NCBI GenBank assembly: GCA_964480915.1
Contig: CAYZRS010000014.1
Span: 1-64,000 of the forward strand
Reading direction: 5' to 3'
Length of the DNA: 64,000 bases
Source of the DNA: CAWGCE01 sp964480915
Lineage (GTDB): Bacteria > Planctomycetota > Planctomycetia > Pirellulales > Pirellulaceae
Shown piece by piece: positions 8,653 through 17,262 of the stretch. The notes below the pieces were generated by a model that was not told the origin of the DNA, made no database searches, and worked only from the letters and a program-made list of their open reading frames with translations. Both the position numbers and the translations under genes were made by a program. The first letter of the stretch is position 1, and the number at the start of each line of letters is the position of its first letter.

Positions 8653-9084
8653 ATGAGTGACCAACCGGAATCGGGTGAAAAGAAAATCATTGTCGACGAG
8701 GATTGGAAGTCGCAAGTCGAACGCGAGAAGGAAGAGCTGGCTTCGGCAGGCGACTCGGCTGAGGGCGAAAGCAAAGTGGTTCACACGGCAGCCGGCGGGG
8801 CACCAGCCGACGCCGGGCCAGAGCCAGAATTGCCACCCGCATCGCTCGCATTCCTTGTTTCGACGATGGCCGCTCAGGCCATGGCCGCGATGGGGCAGTT
8901 GCCTGATCCGATTTCGGGCAAACCGGAGATCCGCTTAAAATTCGCCAAGCACCATATCGATATGCTGGCCGTTCTGGAAGAAAAGACGCAAGGGAATGCC
9001 TCGACGGAAGAGGCTCAGATGCTCAAGGATGCCGTACATCAGCTGCGCATGATGTACGTTCAGATTGAGTCTCAGCTCGCTTAG
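8653..9084 (+). CDS. DUF1844 family protein
   Basis: A 143-residue cytoplasmic protein. After a charged, disordered N-terminus (about residues 1-55, Glu/Lys/Ala-rich), the C-terminal half is helical. It has the features I associate with DUF1844: SLAFLVSTMAAQAMAAMG, then LPDPISGKPE, then KHHIDMLAVLEEKTQGNAS and an HQLRMMYVQ helix. The molecular role of this family is not known. It follows pyrG by 24 bases on the same strand, so co-transcription is likely. No terminator is obvious directly after it. Confidence 0.8.
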   Translation: MSDQPESGEKKIIVDEDWKSQVEREKEELASAGDSAEGESKVVHTAAGGAPADAGPEPELPPASLAFLVSTMAAQAMAAMGQLPDPISGKPEIRLKFAKHHIDMLAVLEEKTQGNASTEEAQMLKDAVHQLRMMYVQIESQLA

Positions 9085-9428
9085 AGTGCTGGACTGGTCG
9101 ATGGCGCTCTGTCTCTGTTGAGGGAGAAAGTGAGCACAAAAAGGTCTGCTTCACCCGCAAAGGACGCAATCGTTGTGGTGCGTTTTGCGTGCGTTTTGCG
9201 AAATGGGTCGCCAGCCGACGTGACCCTCGTTGAAAAAAAACAAACCGCCGTGCCCGAAAAAATGGGCCTCCATGCCAAGAAGGCCATCCCTGATTGACTT
9301 GTATCCCCTCCGAGTGGAATCGGTGGGTCAGGAAATGAACAACCACCTTTTGGGCACGGCCAGTTTGTGACAAGCATTTGGAATTGCTTGATTCGATGGG
9401 GCATTCGCCCCGTGTTTTGTTTGCAGGT
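9085..9428. other. Convergent intergenic region with repeats and dyads
   Basis: There is no gene between the convergent DUF1844 and mraZ genes. Visible elements: an 11-base tandem pair GTGCGTTTTGC at 9178-9199; a distant 9-base inverted repeat GCCGTGCCC (9247-9255) and GGGCACGGC (9352-9360), each flanked by an A or T run; and a GGGGC-ATTC-GCCCC hairpin near 9400 followed by GTGTTTTGTTT, a possible plus-strand terminator. A structured RNA is possible but not shown. Confidence 0.45.
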
Positions 9429-9908
9429 TTAGTCGGAAAGTTCGTTGAGTAGTTGTCCGAACTCCGGCATGCTGTCGCTGAGGTAGGCGAGCCAAGCATC
9501 GGGACGCCAGATTTCGACACAGATCGCCGCACCGACCAGCAGCACTTCTCCTCCCGCGTCGACCCCTAAGAACTCGCGAAATCCTTCGGGGATCAGCAGC
9601 CGGCTTTTGTTGGCCAACTGCACTTCTTTGTGACGAGTCGACAGCAGGCGTCCTAAACGTTGTACGTCGCCGATCCGTCCTGACAGTCGTCCTGCTTGAA
9701 TTTTCGCTTGGACCAAATTGACCGAGCTGTCGAGCCGATCTTTCCAAGTGTCGGCCTGCCACAGCGAGAGAGCGCCCGGACGTTCTTTGGCCAGGATGCA
9801 TTGCTTGTCGGCAAAGTGATCGACGAGCTCCGCTGGAATCGACAATCGAAACCGATCGTCCAACGAACGTCGAAACTCGCCCAACACCAGCGGGCTGTCT
9901 GCATTCAT
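9429..9908 (-). CDS. mraZ: MraZ-family transcriptional regulator (orphan)
   Basis: A 159-residue DNA-binding protein with two SpoVT-AbrB-like halves. The first half contains DDRFRLSIPAEL, matching the DxxxR motif. The second half contains ANKSRLLIPEGFREFLG, where the Asp of the motif is lost. MraZ normally heads the dcw division/cell wall cluster and represses it. Here no mraW, ftsL or mur gene is adjacent; the neighbours are uvrC and DUF1844. ATG 9908 gives the family start (MNADSPLVLGEFRRSLDD), with GAGG ten bases upstream; longer readings to 10193 cross a promoter-like region. Planctomycetes are known to lack FtsZ, so the target of this regulator is open. It may control only itself (see upstream repeats). 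Confidence 0.85.
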   Translation of the reverse strand: MNADSPLVLGEFRRSLDDRFRLSIPAELVDHFADKQCILAKERPGALSLWQADTWKDRLDSSVNLVQAKIQAGRLSGRIGDVQRLGRLLSTRHKEVQLANKSRLLIPEGFREFLGVDAGGEVLLVGAAICVEIWRPDAWLAYLSDSMPEFGQLLNELSD

Positions 9909-9966
9909 GGATTTTCGACCTCGACGTAAGCAACATCGACGACTCCCTCCTTGTTCACCGTCTGTT

Positions 9967-10059
9967 TTGGGCTGTTTTCCCGCAATCTTAAGCATTTTGG
10001 GCTTAGATTGGGCTTGTTTCCCACAGCTGAGAATATACCCGCGTTGGCTCGATCTGCAA
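9967..10059 (-). promoter_or_regulatory. mraZ promoter with phased TTGGGCT repeats
   Basis: On the minus strand TTGCAG (10059-10054), a 16-base spacer and TATATT (10037-10032) form a sigma-70-like promoter. Downstream, between it and mraZ, three TTGGGCT copies lie on the plus strand at 9967-9973, 9997-10003 and 10008-10014, spaced 30 and 11 bases, roughly whole helical turns. E. coli MraZ is known to bind direct TGGG-type repeats about ten bases apart, so these may be its own operator. Confidence 0.45.
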
Positions 10060-10199
10060 GGCTCCCGCCGAAGTCGTTGCAAAAAAAGTTCGCCGAGCCG
10101 CACGGCGAGACCGGGCAGCGGGGCATTCGGCCCCAACAGAGCGCATTTTGCACGATTCGCGGCGTGAGATATCCGACGCAGGGCGCCGGGCAAGGGTGA

Positions 10200-11543
10200 C
10201 TACCGTTCGAACGTCGATTTGCGACGCAATATGTGATGGTAGTGCTGAGCGAAGCGGTGGGATTCGTCGCGAATGTACTGCAGCAAGCGAAGGCCAAAAG
10301 CGTGGCGGCTCAAACGAAGCGGTTCACTGATGCCGGCTCGATAGATTTCCTCATTTTTCTTCGCCAGAGAGATGACGCAGGGGCGCTCGATACCGAGCGT
10401 GGCGAATGCTTCGAGCGCTGAATTCAATTGCCCTTTTCCACCATCGATCAAAACGATGTCGGGGAATGCTTCCCCTTCGTCGTGAAGTCGTTTGTAGCGA
10501 CGCGATACGACTTCGCGAATACTGGCGAAGTCGTCAATGCCTTTCACGTCGCGGATCTTGAAGCGGCGGTAGCCCGGTTTGAAAGGTAGCCCGTCAATGA
10601 ACTGGACGAGGCTGGCGACCGTCTCGCCGCCGCCTAAGTGGGCGATGTCGATGCCTTCGATCGTGCGAGGCGTCTTGTCCAACTTCAGGACTTTGCGCAG
10701 TCCCGACAGTCCTTTCTTGGGATCGATTTGAAACACTTCTGGCTGTGCATGGGTGTCCAATTCACCTCGTTGATCGAGCGTCTCCAGTAGATGGATTTCG
10801 TCGCGTAGGCGGGCCGCTTTTTCGTACGCTTGCTCGCTGGATGCTGCCAGCATCTCGTGATGCATCTGTTTCAACAGCCGGGTCTTGTTGCCCTCCAGAA
10901 ACATTTTTAATCGGCGAATATCGCGGCGGTATTCTTCTTTGCCGATTCGCAAATTGCAGGGAGCCGTGCACTGGTCGATACTTGCTAAGAGGCAGGGGCG
11001 AAACCATTTCCACCTCTCGTCCGATTCCTCGATATCCAAGCTGCAGGTGCGGAATTTGAAGATCCGCTGCATGACTTGCAGAGCGCCTCGTAGCGAGCCG
11101 GCACTGGCAAACGGTCCGTACAGTTTCGCGCCGGTCATCTTTGGTTCGCGGGTCACTTCCACGCGAGGGAAGTCCTCATGGGTCGTGATCATCAGGTAGG
11201 GAAACGTCTTGTCGTCTTTCAATTCCTTGTTGTGCTTGGGCTGAATGTCTTTGATCAGCCTTGCTTCGGCCAGCAACGCGTCGACTTCGCTTTCACACTC
11301 CATGAAATCGACGTCACAAATCTCGCCGACCCAATCGCGAGTTCGCGATTCCTCCAGCGCTTGCTTGAGGAAGTAGCTGCCGGCGCGAGACCGCAAGTTC
11401 TTCGCTTTGCCGACATAGATCACGGCCCCCTTGGCGTCTTTCATCAAATAGACACCGGGAGTCTGCGGGAAGGACCTCACTTTTTCAGCCGGATTTGGCT
11501 CTTCTGCGGGCCCGACATCGGCTGGTGTTTCATCGTTGGGCAT
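10200..11543 (-). CDS. uvrC: Compact UvrC-type excinuclease subunit
   Basis: Nucleotide-excision repair nuclease related to UvrC, which cuts on both sides of a lesion held by UvrB. The protein has 447 residues against about 600 usually. Present are the GIY-YIG domain (residues 23-100; GVY 30-32, YVG 43-45), a cysteine group (167, 184, 192, 196), a UVR motif for UvrB contact (about 223-258), and the RNase H-like domain (295-440) with Asp299, Asp337/338, Asp367 and His429 at the catalytic positions. Absent are about 100 residues between UVR and RNase H, and the whole C-terminal helix-hairpin-helix pair; the protein stops right after the RDESHRFA element. No frameshift is needed to explain this. 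ATG 11543 gives a short acidic leader before the domain. Both nuclease centres look intact. Confidence 0.9.
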   Translation of the reverse strand: MPNDETPADVGPAEEPNPAEKVRSFPQTPGVYLMKDAKGAVIYVGKAKNLRSRAGSYFLKQALEESRTRDWVGEICDVDFMECESEVDALLAEARLIKDIQPKHNKELKDDKTFPYLMITTHEDFPRVEVTREPKMTGAKLYGPFASAGSLRGALQVMQRIFKFRTCSLDIEESDERWKWFRPCLLASIDQCTAPCNLRIGKEEYRRDIRRLKMFLEGNKTRLLKQMHHEMLAASSEQAYEKAARLRDEIHLLETLDQRGELDTHAQPEVFQIDPKKGLSGLRKVLKLDKTPRTIEGIDIAHLGGGETVASLVQFIDGLPFKPGYRRFKIRDVKGIDDFASIREVVSRRYKRLHDEGEAFPDIVLIDGGKGQLNSALEAFATLGIERPCVISLAKKNEEIYRAGISEPLRLSRHAFGLRLLQYIRDESHRFAQHYHHILRRKSTFER

Positions 11544-11639
11544 GATTGGATTATAGGCTGCCCGGGAAGCGTGACCGCCGATGATTCCTGATTAGTCCAA
11601 CAAGAGTGACAGTAGCCGCGCTGTTTTGATGAAGGAGCA

Positions 11640-13469
11640 TTAGACGGTTTCAGCGAAAGCCGCCAAGTCGCGTTGCATGGCATCCAGACGCTCGTTCATT
11701 TCGTCGGCTGTTCGTTCCAAGCTGGCCAGTTGTTCGGCCGGTACATGAGTGAACATGTAGAATTTCACTTTCGGTTCGGTTCCTGATGGCCTGGCGGCGA
11801 CGTAATTCCCGTCTTCTTTCAGGTCGATGATGACCATATCGCCCGTGGGGCCATCCAGTGAAGTCGAACTGCCGTCGGGTTGAATGACCGTTCCGTTTCC
11901 ATAGTCGCGGACACCGGCAACCTGGAGGCCGGCAATTTCCTTGGGGGGGGCGGTGCGGAACTTGGCCATCAGGGCTTTCATTTTTTCCATGCCTTCGGAA
12001 CCGGTCATCATCTGCGTGACAAGACGCTCCGCATGATAGCCGTGTTGCCAGTAGAGTGATTCCAGGCGTTCGTGCAGTGACTTGCCTTCCGCCTTGCAAG
12101 CGGCCGCCAATTCGCACAGCAGCATGGCTGCCACGGCTCCGTCCTTATCACGCGCATACTGACCGACCAGATAGCCGTGCGACTCTTCGCTACCGAACAC
12201 AAATTTGTCGGGTCCCGATTCGTCCATCTGGCCACCAATCCATTTGAAACCGACGAGTAGGTTGCCCATGGTTTTTACGCCGTAGGCGTCACCGAGGCGG
12301 CGGACCATATCGGTTGTCACGAGTGTTTTGACAAGATAGTGGTCCGCAGTGAGCGACCCAGCTTTCTGCCGCTGTTCCAAAACGTAATCGGAAATCAATA
12401 CACCGATCTGATTGCCGTTGAGTGTACTCCACGGGCCGTTGGGATCGGCCGTGACGGGTGCGGCGCAACCGAGTCGATCGCAATCGGGATCGGTCGCTAA
12501 AACGACATCGGCGCCCGTCTCTTTAGCCCGTTCGATGATGGCGTCAAAGACGGCCGTATTTTCTGGATTGGAGACATGATCCGGAACGTTCGGGAAGTCG
12601 CCATTCGGTTCGGCATGCAACGCGAACAGTTCCACCTCCTCGAAGCCGGCGGCGGCGAGTGCTGGTATGACGGCCGTGGCGCCGACGCCGTGCAGAGGAG
12701 AGTAGATCACCTTTAAGTCACGCGGACCGGCGAACGACTGGGCCTTCAATTCTCCAATAAACGCCGCATCCACTTCCTCTTTGCAAAAAACGATTTTCCC
12801 ATCCGCCACCGCTTGGTCGAAATCGGCGCGATGAATGGTTTCGACCGTCATCACACGATCAATGATCGCCTTGTCGTGTGGAGGCAAAATCTGGCCGCCG
12901 GTCGACCAGTAGGCCTTCACCGCGTTATCACTGGGCGGGTTGTGACTGGCGGTCACCATGATTCCACACGAGCAATTTTTAAACCGGACGAGGAACGAAA
13001 GTTCGGGCGTGCTGCGAATCTCATCCAGAAAATAGACGGTGAACCCGGCCGCGACCATGATCTCGGCACACAAGCGAGCAAACTCGGGCGACTGGTGGCG
13101 AGTATCAAAAGCGATCGCGCAAGAGAGGTCGGCTCCTGCGCCCGCATGCTGTTTCGTGTAGTCGGCCAGCCCTTGAGCGCTCTCACCAATCGTTCGCTCA
13201 TTGATCGCATTGGAACCGACTGGATACATCCGACCACGTCGGCCGCCCGTCCCGAAGGGGATGATCGTCCAGAACGCTTCGTCCAACTGGCTCCATTTTT
13301 CCGCCTCGATATCGGCGACGACCCGTGTTTGGTATTCGGCATAGCGAGGTTCGGTCAACCAGCAGCGAATATTCTCGACGGCACCGGCCGAAAGCTGACC
13401 GGCGGTCTGGGCTGCCTCAACTTGTGCCAACGCGGCATTCACGTCGGAGGTGACAGATGGTTCGGTCAT
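11640..13469 (-). CDS. Phosphoglucomutase/phosphomannomutase family protein
   Basis: An alpha-D-phosphohexomutase of 609 residues, the long type that resembles PgcA/phospho-sugar mutases. It interconverts hexose 1- and 6-phosphates through a phosphoserine. Visible motifs: the phosphoserine loop TASHNPPSD (about 170-178), the Mg-binding loop DPDCDR (about 326-331), the sugar-binding loop GSEESHGY, and a C-terminal phosphate-binding loop RPSGTEPKVK. ATG 13469 is chosen because conserved sequence starts shortly after and the 40 residues upstream are Arg/Pro-rich and overlap the divergent promoter region. The frame ends 96 bases after (upstream of) the start of uvrC on the same strand. It is divergent from a second mutase at 13655. 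Substrate preference cannot be told from the sequence. Confidence 0.9.
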   Translation of the reverse strand: MTEPSVTSDVNAALAQVEAAQTAGQLSAGAVENIRCWLTEPRYAEYQTRVVADIEAEKWSQLDEAFWTIIPFGTGGRRGRMYPVGSNAINERTIGESAQGLADYTKQHAGAGADLSCAIAFDTRHQSPEFARLCAEIMVAAGFTVYFLDEIRSTPELSFLVRFKNCSCGIMVTASHNPPSDNAVKAYWSTGGQILPPHDKAIIDRVMTVETIHRADFDQAVADGKIVFCKEEVDAAFIGELKAQSFAGPRDLKVIYSPLHGVGATAVIPALAAAGFEEVELFALHAEPNGDFPNVPDHVSNPENTAVFDAIIERAKETGADVVLATDPDCDRLGCAAPVTADPNGPWSTLNGNQIGVLISDYVLEQRQKAGSLTADHYLVKTLVTTDMVRRLGDAYGVKTMGNLLVGFKWIGGQMDESGPDKFVFGSEESHGYLVGQYARDKDGAVAAMLLCELAAACKAEGKSLHERLESLYWQHGYHAERLVTQMMTGSEGMEKMKALMAKFRTAPPKEIAGLQVAGVRDYGNGTVIQPDGSSTSLDGPTGDMVIIDLKEDGNYVAARPSGTEPKVKFYMFTHVPAEQLASLERTADEMNERLDAMQRDLAAFAETV

Positions 13470-13654
13470 GGGGTGCTCGGGGGTGTGTGGGGAGTCGATT
13501 CTGGTCGGTTGCCAACGTTGGAACGAGGACACGATTTTAGAGGTAGGCGGGGCACGGAAGCAACAGAAACGAGAGCGGCTAGACGGCATGAGGTGGTTTT
13601 CTATACTGGCCGCTTCATGCCAACTCTCGGCTCGTCGTCAATGCGAAGGATTCT

Positions 13655-15001
13655 ATGAATAAACCTGAACCGATCATTAGTGTTTCTGGCCTGCGAGGCA
13701 TCATTGGCCAGTCATTGACGCCCACGGTGGCAAGTCGATATGTGGCGGCCTACGCTGCAGAGATTCCCCCGGGGCGAATTGTCGTCACGCGTGATGGTCG
13801 AGCGACTGGCAGCATGCTGGCAGACGTCGTCGCGTCGACGCTATGTGCCGTGGGCCGCGATGTCATCTATGGCGACGTCGCGGCAACCCCCACGACCGGG
13901 CGGATCGTGCGTCAGGTCGCAGCGGTCGGGGGCGTGCAGATTTCGGCCAGCCACAATCCGCTCGAATACAACGGCCTCAAGCTGTTTGGCGAAGATGGGC
14001 GCGTGCTCTCGGCCGCCAAAGGAGAACCGATTCTGCAGCGGTACTCGGCAAGCGAAGCGTCATGGGCGACGCATGACAAGATTGGAGCCCGGACGCTGCA
14101 TGAAGATACGACGTCTGATCATCTGCAGGCGGTTTTGGCGATCGTCGATGTCGATCGAATTCGGAAACAAAAATTTCCAGTCGTACTCGATGCGAACCAT
14201 GGTGCGGGCAGCGTGCTAGGACGAATGTTGCTCGCCGAATTAGGTTGCCAAGCAACGATTTTGGGCGACACGCCGGACGGGAACTTTGCTCATCTGCCAG
14301 AGCCGACGGCGGTCAATTTGACGTCCGTCGGGGCGAAAATCACAGCCGATAAAGCGGTCATCGGTTTTTGCCAGGACCCAGACGCGGATCGCTTGGCGCT
14401 GATTGACGAAACCGGGCATTACGTCGGCGAGGAATTTACGTTGGCGCTGTGCGTCGAGCACATCCTGTCACAGACGAAGGGGCCGATCGTGACGAATTGC
14501 TCGACGAGCCGGATGGCCCAGACGATTGCTGAAAAGCATGGTGTGCCTTTCTTCCGTTCTCGTGTCGGTGAGGCGAACGTGGCCGACCTGATGCAGGAAA
14601 AATCGGCCGTGTTCGGAGGAGAAGGAAACGGCGGCCCGATCGAACCTCGAGTCGGCTACGTGCGAGACAGTTTCGTCGGCATGGCGCTTTTGCTCGACAT
14701 GATGGCCGAGCGTGGTCAATCGCTCAGCGATCTTGTCAGCGCCCTGCCGCAGTATGCCATTCATAAGACGACGGTCGCTGTGACTGCCGAATCGATCGCA
14801 CCGGCGCTGACGGCGCTGGAAGGCCATTTTCCAGCGGCTGCAGCGAGCCGGCTGGACGGTCTCCGTCTAGACTGGGACGACAAGTGGTTGTTGATCCGTG
14901 CCAGTAACACGGAACCGATCGTGCGATTAGTGGCCGAAGCGAACTCGGCAGCCGAAGCCGAAGCGGTCTGTTCCGAAGCGGCATCAGTCATTCAAGCCTA
15001 G
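13655..15001 (+). CDS. glmM: Phosphoglucosamine mutase-like phosphohexomutase
   Basis: A 448-residue alpha-D-phosphohexomutase of the GlmM type, expected to convert GlcN-6-P to GlcN-1-P. The N-terminus ISVSGLRGIIGQSLTP is typical. The phosphoserine loop ISASHNPLEYNG lies at about 97-108 and the Mg loop DPDADRLALID at about 241-251. The sugar loop (GGEGNGGPI) carries GEGNGG instead of GEESGH, a form seen in archaeal and some bacterial PMM/PGM/GlmM proteins, so specificity for glucosamine is likely but not certain. The phosphate loop is RASNTEPIVR. A TATACT hexamer at 13602-13607 may be the -10 element. The convergent glycosyltransferase gene ends eight bases after this stop. Confidence 0.85.
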   Translation: MNKPEPIISVSGLRGIIGQSLTPTVASRYVAAYAAEIPPGRIVVTRDGRATGSMLADVVASTLCAVGRDVIYGDVAATPTTGRIVRQVAAVGGVQISASHNPLEYNGLKLFGEDGRVLSAAKGEPILQRYSASEASWATHDKIGARTLHEDTTSDHLQAVLAIVDVDRIRKQKFPVVLDANHGAGSVLGRMLLAELGCQATILGDTPDGNFAHLPEPTAVNLTSVGAKITADKAVIGFCQDPDADRLALIDETGHYVGEEFTLALCVEHILSQTKGPIVTNCSTSRMAQTIAEKHGVPFFRSRVGEANVADLMQEKSAVFGGEGNGGPIEPRVGYVRDSFVGMALLLDMMAERGQSLSDLVSALPQYAIHKTTVAVTAESIAPALTALEGHFPAAAASRLDGLRLDWDDKWLLIRASNTEPIVRLVAEANSAAEAEAVCSEAASVIQA

Positions 15002-15009
15002 TTGTGCAG

Positions 15010-16137
15010 CTAACAAAGCGCCGGCACGACGCTGCGCGTGGCTTCTGACATGCGTAAGAATCGAGCCGCCACGACTCGAATGTCGCGCTGTTGGATGATC
15101 ATCTGACGGGCTTGTTGCCCCAGTTGCATGCGCAGCGCGTGCTCCGTGGCGATGCGACGGACGCAAGCCTGGAATTCGGTCGCATCGTCGACATCGAACA
15201 GCAATCCCGTTTCTTCGTGCTGGACTAACGAAACATGACCGTCGACTCGACTGGCGACGATCGGCAATTCGCACGCCATCGCTTCATGAAATGCGGTTGG
15301 CTCGCCCTCGAAGCAACTGGCCGACACGAAGAAATCGGCAGCCCGATAGAGTTTGGTGTATGCCATGCCCGATCTGTATTTGATGATTCGCAAGTTCTCA
15401 CGATTTGCCGAAATCTCTTCCAGCCGTTGCTCGGAATTGTCCTGAGCTCCAAATCCGGTGCCTAGCAGCACGAAAGACGCCCCCGATTCGGTAGCGGGCC
15501 AGTGCTCCATCATGAATTCAAAGCGTTTTCGTTTCGTGAAACGACCAATCGACAGGCCGACAACTTGGTCGTCTGTCCAGCCGAACTTGCCACGCAGTTC
15601 GGCGCGTTCCGCAGGCCCGGCCGGGAAAAATTCATGCGCCGTGTCAACTCCCGCAGAAAAGTTGCACACTTTTCGGATCGGCATGCCCGATTCCACCAGA
15701 CCCCGTTTCTGTTCCGAATTCAACACGGCCACATGATCTGCTGCGTCTTGGATCAAACGAACAAAGAGGTCGGCTTCGGGCAGTGTCTCCTGCTGGCCAG
15801 TTCGTTCCCACAAGAAATTAACAACGGCACCATCTTGGAGTCTTTTCTGCGCCGACAACTGAATTTGCTGTCGCCGCTGGACCGGATCTTGGAAGAAGCC
15901 ACCCCAGAAAAGAGACTTGAATGAAACCTGGCTTCGCAGCCAGTCCAGCATCACCTGCTCGCTGGGGAACGACAAGTGTTGGGCGCGGTTCTGAGTGTAG
16001 TGTTGCTCGCCAATGTTCAAGACAGCAACCGAATAGCCCCATTCGGCAAGCTGATTGCATAGCCGATTGGCGAAGGCGACCGTTCCGCTCGTCTCAAATC
16101 CGTACGGAATGGAAATTAGGTGATGGAACGATTCCAT
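15010..16137 (-). CDS. Glycosyltransferase family 4 (GT-B)
   Basis: A 375-residue retaining GT-B glycosyltransferase. The N-terminal acceptor domain starts with HHLISIPYGFETSGTVAFAN, and the donor domain (about 190-350) starts at VGLSIGRFTKRKRFEFMME. The catalytic Glu region is ASCFEGEPTAFHEAMACELP, with the family E-x7-E spacing, followed by VDGHVSLVQHEETGLL. There are no membrane segments. The frame is open to 16584, but ATG 16137 is taken as start: the upstream translation is low-complexity, Arg/Pro-rich and overlaps the divergent MCE gene. The ribosome site is weak. It stands alone, away from the polysaccharide locus at 33-42 kb. Donor and acceptor are unknown. Confidence 0.85.
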   Translation of the reverse strand: MESFHHLISIPYGFETSGTVAFANRLCNQLAEWGYSVAVLNIGEQHYTQNRAQHLSFPSEQVMLDWLRSQVSFKSLFWGGFFQDPVQRRQQIQLSAQKRLQDGAVVNFLWERTGQQETLPEADLFVRLIQDAADHVAVLNSEQKRGLVESGMPIRKVCNFSAGVDTAHEFFPAGPAERAELRGKFGWTDDQVVGLSIGRFTKRKRFEFMMEHWPATESGASFVLLGTGFGAQDNSEQRLEEISANRENLRIIKYRSGMAYTKLYRAADFFVSASCFEGEPTAFHEAMACELPIVASRVDGHVSLVQHEETGLLFDVDDATEFQACVRRIATEHALRMQLGQQARQMIIQQRDIRVVAARFLRMSEATRSVVPALC

Positions 16138-16383
16138 GAATACGTCTGCAGGCTGACGGCTAAGTGACGGGGTTCCGCAGCACATCGGCCTGTACCGGTG
16201 CCGTGGTGATCGAAGGTTGGGGGATGGACTGTAAACATAACCGCCTAGGAAGTGGGGTAAGATTAACCCGAATCTAGCAGTCGTATTGATCAATTTGCCT
16301 CCGCTAGCTTGCATGCGCTTCGCGAGTCGATAGGAAAAATTGGACGGTCCCGCTGACGACACTCGCATTTGAATACCAAATTG

Positions 16384-17217
16384 ATGACCCATCGCGATCG
16401 AAAAGCCACGATCATCAGCGCCGCGATTGCCCTGCTTGGGATGGCATTGGTTTTTGGCATTTCTCCCATCAGCGTTGGCGAGCAGGATGATCGCACGGGT
16501 TACTCGGTCACGATCCCGCACGATGCGGTTGGTGGTTTGAAATCGGGCATGGCTGTTGAGATGTTGGGGCGCCAGATCGGCCAAGTCGATTCGATTGGCT
16601 ACGCCGAGGATGGGTCTGGGGTCGAGTTGATGATTTCCATGGCGCCCGGTCAGCAGGATGAGATTGTCGTCGCGTCCCGAGTTTCGATCGATCGGTCAGC
16701 TGGCGGCCCGCACCTAGAAATCGTGAGGGACGGTAAGGCCAGTCAACAGGCGGGTGGCGATCAGCTGCTCCGTTCTGGCTCGTCGATCCCATTTGCGAAA
16801 CCGGATCCGGTGAAGAATGCCTCGCCGCAGTCCATTTTTACAACGATCGCCCGGCTCCTGCCCAACGTCATGAAGGGGTTTGGTGAAGCGACCGATTTCA
16901 TGACTTACATGGCGGCTGACACCGACACCTTGATGACCGAAGTGTCCGATCTGGTCAACGTCGACGGCAAGCAAGTGCTTGGCGACCTAAAAGAAATTAC
17001 GACTTCACTCAAGTCGATCGTCGCCGTACTCGAAGCGGAAGTGCAGCAAGCACCGGGGACGATGCACGACGTGAGGCAGCTGTTGAATGACACTCAGCAG
17101 GTTGTCCAGCAAGCCGATTGCTTACTGTACCAGTCTGGCGAAATGGTCGATGCGATCCGCAATCGGCCCTTGGTGCGGCGGATGGTCGGCCGCAATCAAC
17201 GCCGCCGTTGTCGTTAG
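16384..17217 (+). CDS. MCE (MlaD-like) domain membrane-anchored protein
   Basis: A 277-residue protein. A single N-terminal membrane helix (about residues 10-30) precedes an MCE domain (about 38-120) with the pattern VGGLKSGMAVEMLGRQIGQV typical of MlaD-like lipid-transport subunits. The rest is helical, with heptad-like stretches. Such proteins normally work with a MlaE permease and MlaF ATPase in moving phospholipids between membranes; neither is adjacent here. ATG 16384 is preferred to TTG 16369; neither has a good ribosome site. The C-terminus is very basic (Arg-rich). It is convergent with the TrkA-C gene, with 45 bases between. Confidence 0.8.
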   Translation: MTHRDRKATIISAAIALLGMALVFGISPISVGEQDDRTGYSVTIPHDAVGGLKSGMAVEMLGRQIGQVDSIGYAEDGSGVELMISMAPGQQDEIVVASRVSIDRSAGGPHLEIVRDGKASQQAGGDQLLRSGSSIPFAKPDPVKNASPQSIFTTIARLLPNVMKGFGEATDFMTYMAADTDTLMTEVSDLVNVDGKQVLGDLKEITTSLKSIVAVLEAEVQQAPGTMHDVRQLLNDTQQVVQQADCLLYQSGEMVDAIRNRPLVRRMVGRNQRRRCR

Positions 17218-17262
17218 AAGTGCGGCCAAATCAGTCAGCCGGTCTTACTCCGCCCGGCCCGG

